A stretch of 13,823 nt of DNA from 39-52-133 sp041488395 (GTDB lineage: Bacteria; Pseudomonadota; Gammaproteobacteria; Burkholderiales; Gallionellaceae): the NCBI GenBank assembly GCA_041488395.1, contig JBGPPE010000066.1, positions 1-13,823 of the forward strand, given 5' to 3'. Under the pieces are notes generated by a model. It was not told where the DNA came from, searched no databases, and saw only the letters and a list, made by a program, of their open reading frames with translations. Each line of letters opens with the position of its first letter. Position 1 is the first letter of the stretch. Positions 7,052 through 13,823 of this stretch are shown one piece after another. A program made the position numbers and the translations under genes.

Positions 7052-7557
7052 GGACGAAATTTATATTGCTGCTAGCTACGATGTTGCTTGCCGCATGCGG
7101 AGGCGAAGAGTTTGAGGATCTGCGAGATTTCGTGAAGAACTCAGGGGCTGATATGCGTGGAAAGGTTGATCCTCCACCCGATATAAGACCTTATGAGCCC
7201 ATGAATTATGACAACAGCGCGGGTTTGCCAGATCCGTTCAAGCCACGCAAACCAGAAGTAAAAAATATGGGTGGCGGCTCCAATCAGCCGGATTTCAACA
7301 GGCCCAAGCAGGAACTGGAAGAGTTCCCGCTGGAGGGCTTGAAAATGGTCGGCTATATGCTGCGGAAAGGTGTCGGCCACGCAGTAATAAGATCCCCTGA
7401 TGGCAAATTGCACAGGGTTAAAGCTGGCAATTACATGGGGCTTAATTTTGGCCAAATCATTGCTGTGACTGACACAGAAGTGAAAGTGAAGGAAATGGTG
7501 CAAGATGGTGCGGGCGATTGGTCAGAGCGCGAGAGCAGTCTGCAATTAGTAGAGTAA
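7048..7557 (+). CDS. pilP: Type IV pilus biogenesis lipoprotein PilP
   Basis: PilP is an inner-membrane lipoprotein whose periplasmic C-terminal beta domain contacts the PilQ N-domains, joining the PilNO ring to the secretin. The 169-aa precursor has a lipoprotein signal peptide, MRTKFILLLATMLLAAC, with lipobox LAAC and the acylated Cys at 17. Residues about 20-88 are Pro- and Gly-rich and likely extended (KVDPPPDIRPYEPMNYDNS; DPFKPRKPE). The folded domain is about 88-168 (LEGLKMVGYMLRKGVGHAV, VKAGNYMGLNFGQI), the latter a conserved PilP signature. Gly at +2 and +3 after Cys17 is not an Asp retention signal, yet the family is normally inner-membrane. The next gene, pilQ, starts 14 bp downstream. 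Confidence 0.95.
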   Translation: MRTKFILLLATMLLAACGGEEFEDLRDFVKNSGADMRGKVDPPPDIRPYEPMNYDNSAGLPDPFKPRKPEVKNMGGGSNQPDFNRPKQELEEFPLEGLKMVGYMLRKGVGHAVIRSPDGKLHRVKAGNYMGLNFGQIIAVTDTEVKVKEMVQDGAGDWSERESSLQLVE

Positions 7558-7571
7558 TCGGGAGTGAAAAC

Positions 7572-9638
7572 ATGAGACAGTTCAGTAACGCAGCCCAACA
7601 TATATTTCGACTGGCTATATCCATATTTGCACTGACAACTTTTGGTGTAAATGCGCAACAGCTCAGCGAAAACACATCTGCCGATGCTTTGAATAGCATA
7701 GAATCAATCACAACTAGCCGCTCAGCAAACGGGCAGATTGTGCTCAAGGTGGGGATGAAAGCACCACTTTCAGCTCTGCCAGAGGTGTTTACAATCGGAA
7801 CACCACCTCGAATAGCGTTAACGTTTCCTAGAACGGTTAATGGCTTAGGCAAGAAAACGCAGGAATTCAGCGAGGGAGCACTTCGCAGTGCAACGATAGT
7901 GCAAGCTGCTGACCCGTTACAAAAATTCCGAACTCGTTTAGTTCTCAACCTTGGGCAATCGCTTACATACGACCCGCCAGTAATCGATGGGAACAACTTG
8001 ATCGTTACTCTCAAGAGCATCGAAGGAACGGTTGGGGCAGCGACCCCTAATTTTGCAGAAGCGAAATCAAGCTTGCAGAAACATAGTTTGCGCGATGTAG
8101 ATTTTCATCGTGGAAAAAATGGTGAAGGTCTGGTTCAAGTTGATTTATCGGACACAAATGTGGGGATTGATATCAAGCAACAGGGATTGAAGCTGATTGT
8201 AGAGTTCCTGAAAACAGATTTGCCGCGCAATTTGCAGCGCAAGCTAGATGTAACTGATTTTGGCACACCTGTGCAAATTGTTGACGCGGTTGCCCAAGGA
8301 GGGAATGCACGGTTGGTGATAGAGCCCAAATCCCCTTGGGAATATGCAGCGTATCAGGCAGACACAAAGTTCATCATTGAAGTGAAACGTGTAATTGCTG
8401 AGGAAGTTAAGAAAAAGGTCACGTCAGGCCCGAAAACCTACGACGGAGACAAGTTAACGCTCAACTTCCAGAATATAACTGTGCGCGAAGCGTTAAATGT
8501 TATTGCTGACTTTACTAACCTGAACATCGTTATTAGCGATACGGTCAGTGGTAACCTGACATTGCGACTAAAGGATGTGCCATGGGACCAGGCCTTCGAT
8601 ATCATCCTGCAAAGCAAGGGGTTGGATATGCGCAGGAACGGCAATGTGGTTCAAGTCGCGCCTCGACAGGAGTTGGCATTGAAAGAAAAGGGCGATTTGA
8701 CGGCAACACAGGAAATTGCCGAGCTTGAGCCCATGCATACAGAGAGTTTCCAGCTTAGTTACGCCAAGGCAACAGATATTGCAAAGTTAATATCAGATCC
8801 GGCTCAGCGCATCTTATCCAAGCGAGGTAGTGCCGTACAAGATGTGCGCACTAATACACTGTTCGTACAAGATACACCAGCGCATCTTGAAGATGTACGT
8901 AGTCTGATTAAACAAATTGACGTGGCGGTCCGCCAAGTGATGATTGAGGCGCGATTTGTTTCGGCAAAAGACACATTTTCGCGCAACCTCGGTGGTCGGT
9001 TGAATTTCACTAACCCTGCTGATATCAATTCATTTTCAGGCACGACAACGGGAAACGTGAACCTGCCTGGCGCATCAACAGGGACCGGTGGGCTTAATTT
9101 GGCATTGATTAATACATCAGGCACAACCACCCTGAATCTGGAATTGCTGGCCTCACAAACTGATGGTGTTACCAAGAACATCGCCAGCCCACGTGTGGTT
9201 ACTGCTGACAAGTCTTCTGCCACCATTGAGTCTGGTGTTGAAATTCCTTATCTGCAAGCGTCGAGCAGCGGTGCGACTAACGTTGCCTTCAAGAAGGCCG
9301 TGCTTAGTTTGAACGTAACGCCAATTATCACCCCAGATGATCACATAAACATGACACTGGCAGTCAACCAGGACACGGTTGGTGCCATTTATTCCGGTGT
9401 GCCAAGCGTTGATACCAAGAAGGTCACCACGCAAGTGCTGGTCGAAAATGGTGGCACAGTGATTATCGGCGGTGTTTACACACAAGACGACTCGGATTCC
9501 ACTACCAAGGTTCCTCTGCTTGGCGATATACCTGTCATCGGCTGGTTTTTCAAGAACACGACAAAGTCGCGGGCTAAAAATGAGTTGCTGATCTTTATTA
9601 CCCCCAAAATCATGCAGGAAAGTTTGGGGCTGAAATAG
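7572..9638 (+). CDS. pilQ: Type IV pilus secretin PilQ
   Basis: PilQ oligomerises in the outer membrane as the gated channel for the pilus fibre. The 688-aa precursor has a signal peptide (about 1-28, likely cleaved after FGVNA). Two AMIN peptidoglycan-binding domains lie at about 45-147 and 172-272. A secretin/TonB short N-domain (STN) lies at about 294-363 (LTLNFQNITVREALNVIADF), a NolW/N1 domain at about 391-450 (FQLSYAKATDIAKLI, VRTNTLFVQDTPAHLEDV), and the secretin pore at about 453-680. The pore carries GVEIPYLQ, LSLNVTPIITP, VENGGTVIIGGVY and VPLLGDIPVIGWFFK. The ATG at 7572 was chosen over an in-frame GTG at 7518 because GGGAG at 7560-7564 is well placed and the signal peptide then begins correctly. 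The earlier start lies inside pilP. It is the last gene of the operon, closed by a strong terminator 8 bp on. Confidence 0.97.
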   Translation: MRQFSNAAQHIFRLAISIFALTTFGVNAQQLSENTSADALNSIESITTSRSANGQIVLKVGMKAPLSALPEVFTIGTPPRIALTFPRTVNGLGKKTQEFSEGALRSATIVQAADPLQKFRTRLVLNLGQSLTYDPPVIDGNNLIVTLKSIEGTVGAATPNFAEAKSSLQKHSLRDVDFHRGKNGEGLVQVDLSDTNVGIDIKQQGLKLIVEFLKTDLPRNLQRKLDVTDFGTPVQIVDAVAQGGNARLVIEPKSPWEYAAYQADTKFIIEVKRVIAEEVKKKVTSGPKTYDGDKLTLNFQNITVREALNVIADFTNLNIVISDTVSGNLTLRLKDVPWDQAFDIILQSKGLDMRRNGNVVQVAPRQELALKEKGDLTATQEIAELEPMHTESFQLSYAKATDIAKLISDPAQRILSKRGSAVQDVRTNTLFVQDTPAHLEDVRSLIKQIDVAVRQVMIEARFVSAKDTFSRNLGGRLNFTNPADINSFSGTTTGNVNLPGASTGTGGLNLALINTSGTTTLNLELLASQTDGVTKNIASPRVVTADKSSATIESGVEIPYLQASSSGATNVAFKKAVLSLNVTPIITPDDHINMTLAVNQDTVGAIYSGVPSVDTKKVTTQVLVENGGTVIIGGVYTQDDSDSTTKVPLLGDIPVIGWFFKNTTKSRAKNELLIFITPKIMQESLGLK

Positions 9639-9645
9639 TCTCCTA

Positions 9646-9693
9646 GTTAAAAACAATAAAGCCCGGAAACATCCGGGCTTTATTGTTTTTAAC
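9646..9693 (+). terminator. Rho-independent terminator with perfect 22-bp stem after pilQ
   Basis: Bases 9646-9667 are exactly the reverse complement of 9672-9693, leaving a 4-nt AACA loop (9668-9671). The core AGCCCGGA/TCCGGGCT is followed by TTATTGTTTTT, and the matching A-rich left arm makes it bidirectional. It should isolate pilMNOPQ from aroKB. Confidence 0.93.
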
Positions 9694-9702
9694 ACTCAAT
9701 AT

Positions 9703-9728
9703 TTGTAACGGGAATTTTCCGTTACAAT
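9703..9728 (+). promoter_or_regulatory. Dyad overlapping a candidate -10 for aroKB (possible operator/leaderless start)
   Basis: TTGTAACGG at 9703-9711 is mirrored exactly by CCGTTACAA at 9719-9727. The intervening seven bases are themselves nearly symmetric, giving a 25-bp dyad centred on 9715. TACAAT at 9723-9728 (5 of 6 to TATAAT) lies inside its right arm and ends seven bases before the aroKB ATG at 9736, so transcription would begin at or next to the start codon. No Shine-Dalgarno is present in 9693-9735. The -35 region for this hexamer is poor (TATTTG at 9700-9705). The dyad could be an operator or, if transcribed from upstream, a hairpin. Confidence 0.4.
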
Positions 9729-9735
9729 TCCAATT

Positions 9736-11394
9736 ATGAAAACTGTTGATACTAAACAGCCCAAAAGGTTGTCAGGAAATATTGTCCTTATTGGAATGAT
9801 GGGCTCGGGCAAGACCACAGTGGGGCGCCTTCTGGCCAAGCAGCTCGATAAAGTTTTCGTAGACAGTGACGAGGAAATCCAGAAGCGCACAGGAGTTACC
9901 ATCCCGCATATCTTTGATGTCGAGGGAGAGGCTGGCTTCAGACAGCGTGAAGCTGCGGTAATAAACGAGCTGTTGCAAGGCGAAAATATCGTGCTGGCCA
10001 CAGGTGGTGGGGCCGTGCTTGATGCAAACAGCCGCGCACAGATGCGCGCCCACGGCGTGGTGGTTTATCTGAAAAGCAGCGTGCATGATTTGTGGCAGCG
10101 GACTCGTCATGATCGCAGCCGGCCGCTATTGCAGACAGCGGATCCGCGCGGAAAATTGCAAGAGCTGTATGAGCAGCGCAACCCGATTTACACAGAGCTG
10201 GCGGATATCGTCATTCATACCGGGAAGCAGAGTGTGCAGGTTCTGCTTGCATCACTGATTAACAAACTGAACACCACAAGCGATATAACTGAACACTCAA
10301 ACGAAATGCAGACTTTAACCGTGGGATTGGCAGAGCGTAGTTACCCGATACATATAGGGCATGGCTTGCTGGGCCGCGCAGACCTGTTGCTACCGTATTT
10401 GCCACATAAGCGAGTGGCGGTTATCAGCAATACGACTGTGGCGCCGCTATACCTCGACAAACTGCGCAGCACGCTGGATAGCCATGGCATCAGCGTGATT
10501 CCGGTGATACTGCCAGATGGTGAGCAGTACAAAAACTCGGAAACCTTAAATTTGATCTACGACGCCCTGCTGACTAACCGGTGCGAACGCAACACACCGT
10601 TGATTGCGCTGGGTGGGGGGGTGGTTGGTGACATGACCGGTTACGCGGCGGCCACCTACTTGCGCGGTGTGCCGTTCATCCAGATTCCAACCACACTGTT
10701 GTCGCAGGTGGACTCTTCAGTGGGCGGTAAAACAGGTATTAACCACCCGCTGGGAAAAAACATGATCGGTGCCTTTTACCAGCCACAGGTAGTCCTGATC
10801 GATATCGCGACACTGAATACCCTGCCCGATCAAGAGCTGCGTGCAGGCCTGGCTGAAGTGATCAAATATGGCCTGATTCGCGATCTGCGCTTCCTGGAAT
10901 GGTTAGAAGAGCACATGGAAAAACTGCTGGCACGCGACCCCAACGCGCTGCAACACGCAATAGCGCGCAGTTGCCAGAACAAGGCAGAGTTGGTCGGCTC
11001 AGATGAGCGCGAGAGTGGAGAGCGGGCATTGCTTAACCTTGGACATACCTTTGGTCACGCCATCGAAAACGGCATGGGCTATGGGGCCTGGTTGCATGGC
11101 GAAGCCGTGGCGGCTGGCACCATGATGGCTGCGGATTTATCCAGGCGTCTGGGGTGGATAAGCGAACAAGACGAAACGCGCATACGCAAGCTGTTTGACC
11201 GCGCTGGCTTGCCGGTAGTCGCGCCGCAAATGCCGGTCGACCAATATATCAATCTGATGGGCCTGGATAAAAAAGTGATCGGTGGAAAAATGCGCTTCGT
11301 CCTGTTGCACCCGATCGGACGTGCAATCATTTCAAGCGAGGCACAGCCGGAAATGTTGCGACAAACCATAGAGGCTTGTTGTGCCGAGCATTGA
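9736..11394 (+). CDS. aroKB: Bifunctional shikimate kinase / 3-dehydroquinate synthase fusion
   Basis: One 552-codon frame encodes two shikimate-pathway enzymes. Residues about 12-176 are shikimate kinase (ATP + shikimate to shikimate 3-phosphate). They carry Walker A GMMGSGKTT (20-28), shikimate-binding DSD (43-45), GFRQRE with R69, GGG at 90-92, lid RSRPLL (127-132) and R148 in YEQRNPIY. Residues about 191-552 are 3-dehydroquinate synthase (DAHP to 3-dehydroquinate, NAD and divalent metal). They carry DGEQYKNSET (261-270), GGGVVGDMTGYAAATYLRG (293-311), PTTLLSQVDSSVGGKTGIN (318-336) and metal ligands E374, H437 and H454. The linker, about 178-190, is polar (LNTTSDITEHSNE), and Met191 (base 10306) is exactly where a free AroB would start, but there is no stop before it and no good ribosome site. 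Both active sites look complete. aroK and aroB are usually adjacent separate genes; such fusions are known but uncommon. The 3' end overlaps dgt by 14 bp. Confidence 0.93.
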   Translation: MKTVDTKQPKRLSGNIVLIGMMGSGKTTVGRLLAKQLDKVFVDSDEEIQKRTGVTIPHIFDVEGEAGFRQREAAVINELLQGENIVLATGGGAVLDANSRAQMRAHGVVVYLKSSVHDLWQRTRHDRSRPLLQTADPRGKLQELYEQRNPIYTELADIVIHTGKQSVQVLLASLINKLNTTSDITEHSNEMQTLTVGLAERSYPIHIGHGLLGRADLLLPYLPHKRVAVISNTTVAPLYLDKLRSTLDSHGISVIPVILPDGEQYKNSETLNLIYDALLTNRCERNTPLIALGGGVVGDMTGYAAATYLRGVPFIQIPTTLLSQVDSSVGGKTGINHPLGKNMIGAFYQPQVVLIDIATLNTLPDQELRAGLAEVIKYGLIRDLRFLEWLEEHMEKLLARDPNALQHAIARSCQNKAELVGSDERESGERALLNLGHTFGHAIENGMGYGAWLHGEAVAAGTMMAADLSRRLGWISEQDETRIRKLFDRAGLPVVAPQMPVDQYINLMGLDKKVIGGKMRFVLLHPIGRAIISSEAQPEMLRQTIEACCAEH

Positions 11395-12508
11395 GCTGGC
11401 ACCTTACGCCACAACTGAGCACAATTCGCGCGGCAGGCTGGCGCGTGAAACAGCACCAAGCGGCCGCAGCGAATTTCAGCGCGACCGCGACCGCATCATC
11501 CACTCCAGCGCATTCCGGCGCCTCGAGTACAAAACCCAGGTATTTGTGAATCACGAGGGTGACATGTTCCGTACCCGCCTGACGCACAGTATCGAGGTGG
11601 CGCAAATCGGCCGCTCCATCGCACGCAGCATGTCTCTCAACGAAGATCTGGTGGAGGCAATTTGCCTGGCGCACGACCTAGGTCACACCCCCTTTGGGCA
11701 TGCCGGGCAGACCGCGCTGAACGCCTGCATGAAGGACTACGGCGGTTTTGAGCACAACTTGCAGTCACTGCGTGTAGTGGATGTACTGGAAGAGCGTTAT
11801 GCAGAATTCAACGGGTTGAATCTCTGTTTTGAAACGCGCGAAGGCATCCTCAAGCACTGCTCGCTGGAAAATGCCGGCAAACTGGGAGAAGTTGGCGAGC
11901 GCTTCCTGCAGGGCCGGCGTACCACTCTGGAGGGTCAGCTGGCCAATCTGGCCGACGAAATAGCCTATAACAACCATGATGTGGATGACGGTCTTCGCTC
12001 CGGTCTGGTCAGCCTCGAGCATTTAATGGAAGTGCGCCTGTTTGCCAAGCATCTGGAAACCGTGCGCAAAGCCTATCCTGACCTGGACGAGCGCCGTGTC
12101 ATTCACGAGACGATACGCCGTATGATCAATACCCAGGTCAATGATCTGATGGCCGAGACGCAAAGGAACATCAGGCAGCATGGCGTACAGAATCTGGATG
12201 ACGTGCGGGCGGCGCCGGCACTGGTGAGTTTTAGCGCGGAAATACACGAGCAGAACAAAGAAATGAAGGCATTTCTGCACACACAGTTGTATCGCCACTA
12301 TCGCGTCATGCGCATGAGTGCTAAGGCGCGCCGCATCATCGACGACCTGTTCCAGGCCTTTATGGACGACAAGCGCATGCTGCCACCTCAATACATCAGG
12401 CAGGCAGAACTGGACCAGGCGCGCGCGGTGGCCGACTATATTGCCGGCATGACAGATCGCTATGCCATACGCGAACACCGGCGCATCTTTGCGGTGGAAG
12501 AAATCTGA
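11381..12508 (+). CDS. dgt: dGTPase-like deoxyribonucleoside triphosphate triphosphohydrolase (HD domain)
   Basis: This 375-aa cytoplasmic HD-superfamily protein resembles Dgt, which hydrolyses dGTP or other dNTPs to the nucleoside and triphosphate and so trims dNTP pools. The N-terminal signature is REFQRDRDRIIHSSAFRRLEYKTQVF-like (30-55). Metal ligands are H69 (TRLTHSIEVAQIGRSIAR), H98-D99 (LAHDLGHTPFGHAGQ) and D192 (NLADEIAYNNHDVDDGL). The length matches the shorter, non-enterobacterial class (type 2 family), whose substrates vary and which can need dNTP activators; exact specificity is not deducible. The start is GTG at 11381, with AGAGG at 11370-11374 six bases upstream, and lies within the end of aroKB in another frame, so expression is probably coupled. 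aroK-aroB-dgt-gltB order is frequent in betaproteobacteria. Confidence 0.93.
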   Translation: MPSIELAPYATTEHNSRGRLARETAPSGRSEFQRDRDRIIHSSAFRRLEYKTQVFVNHEGDMFRTRLTHSIEVAQIGRSIARSMSLNEDLVEAICLAHDLGHTPFGHAGQTALNACMKDYGGFEHNLQSLRVVDVLEERYAEFNGLNLCFETREGILKHCSLENAGKLGEVGERFLQGRRTTLEGQLANLADEIAYNNHDVDDGLRSGLVSLEHLMEVRLFAKHLETVRKAYPDLDERRVIHETIRRMINTQVNDLMAETQRNIRQHGVQNLDDVRAAPALVSFSAEIHEQNKEMKAFLHTQLYRHYRVMRMSAKARRIIDDLFQAFMDDKRMLPPQYIRQAELDQARAVADYIAGMTDRYAIREHRRIFAVEEI

Positions 12509-12730
12509 AAAAACAGAATTGCAGTAGTTCAAATCAGCAGAAGTAAAGTTCAAGCAAGATAGCCAACTTTAACGGCTTGTTCTGTCCATATTGCCCTCCA
12601 CCCTCAGACAGGGTAACATTCCCGCCCTTTCGCTTTTGATTTGACGGTTTGGCGGCGTGTGCCGTCATGTTTTTTGCCCGAATTTGCGGGCAGTAATAAC
12701 GCTTCTAATGGAAATTAAATGAGGAACAAC
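12509..12730 (+). other. dgt-gltB intergenic leader with several small hairpins
   Basis: This 222-bp gap has no convincing ORF. It contains a 5-bp hairpin ACCCT/AGGGT (12600-12604/12610-12614), a terminator-like stem (12642-12667 followed by six T), and a stem TGCCCG/CGGGCA (12675-12680/12687-12692). A CCTCC tract lies at 12596-12600. No clear sigma-70 promoter was found. The clustering of stems ahead of gltB suggests a structured leader or attenuator, but none matches a leader I recognise. Confidence 0.35.
12642..12675 (+). terminator. Possible terminator/attenuator upstream of gltB
   Basis: TGACGG (12642-12647) pairs with CCGTCA (12662-12667) across a 14-nt loop, followed by TG and six T (12670-12675). 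The 6-bp stem is short and the loop large. It would terminate dgt transcription 134 bp after its stop, or act in the gltB leader. Confidence 0.35.

Positions 12731-13823
<1,093 letters not shown>

Noticed and set aside
7518..7571. Upstream extension of pilQ to an in-frame GTG
   Set aside because: The extension lies inside pilP, adds 18 charged residues before the signal peptide, and has no SD, whereas ATG 7572 has GGGAG at 7560-7564.
7457..8020. 187-codon minus-strand open frame across the pilP-pilQ junction
   Set aside because: It is antisense to two well-supported genes, with no domain or start signals.
10240..10310. AroK-AroB junction as a sequencing frameshift
   Set aside because: The frame is continuous, the linker is a plausible polar spacer, and both domains remain in the same frame without an indel signature or homopolymer. 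A substitution removing a stop cannot be excluded from sequence alone.

Overview
The window reads as a chromosomal core region of a betaproteobacterium, probably near the Nitrosomonadales/Methylophilales/Rhodocyclales. This rests on gene order (engB-hemB; mrcA divergent from pilMNOPQ; aroK-aroB-dgt-gltB) and protein flavour. No database search was possible, so the genus is open. There are no tRNA or rRNA genes, insertion sequences, CRISPR arrays or prophage genes. Every stretch of more than 300 bases is coding.

Layout. At the left edge (1-475, +) is the 3' part of engB, a ribosome-assembly GTPase. It is followed by a 184-bp gap that is densely structured. Read on the minus strand, the gap encodes four consecutive hairpins; the last carries a U7 tail and two of the loops are CU-rich anti-Shine-Dalgarno sequences. 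It lies directly upstream of and antisense to hemB, which fits the betaproteobacterial 'anti-hemB' small RNA. Then comes hemB (660-1664, +), 5-aminolevulinate dehydratase with an aspartate-type metal site. Convergent with hemB and overlapping its 3' end is a 201-aa nucleotidyltransferase-like protein of unknown function (1651-2256, -). It is translationally coupled (TGATG) to the upstream mrcA gene for penicillin-binding protein 1A (2256-4562, -).

A 145-bp divergent promoter region separates mrcA from pilMNOPQ (4708-9638, +). This operon encodes the cytoplasmic/inner-membrane alignment complex (PilM, PilN, PilO), the connecting lipoprotein (PilP) and the outer-membrane secretin (PilQ) of a type IVa pilus. 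It ends at a perfect 22-bp-stem terminator. Forty-two bases later starts a single 552-codon ORF that fuses shikimate kinase (AroK) to 3-dehydroquinate synthase (AroB). It overlaps dgt, which encodes an HD-domain dNTP triphosphohydrolase-like protein (11381-12508). After a 222-bp hairpin-bearing leader, gltB (glutamate synthase large chain) begins at 12731 and runs off the right edge.

The genes serve envelope and housekeeping work: cell-wall synthesis, pilus assembly, chorismate and haem precursors, nucleotide-pool control and ammonia assimilation. The items most worth a second look are the antisense sRNA with two anti-SD loops, the AroK-AroB fusion with a possibly leaderless start under a large dyad, and the unassigned nucleotidyltransferase-like protein coupled to PBP1A.
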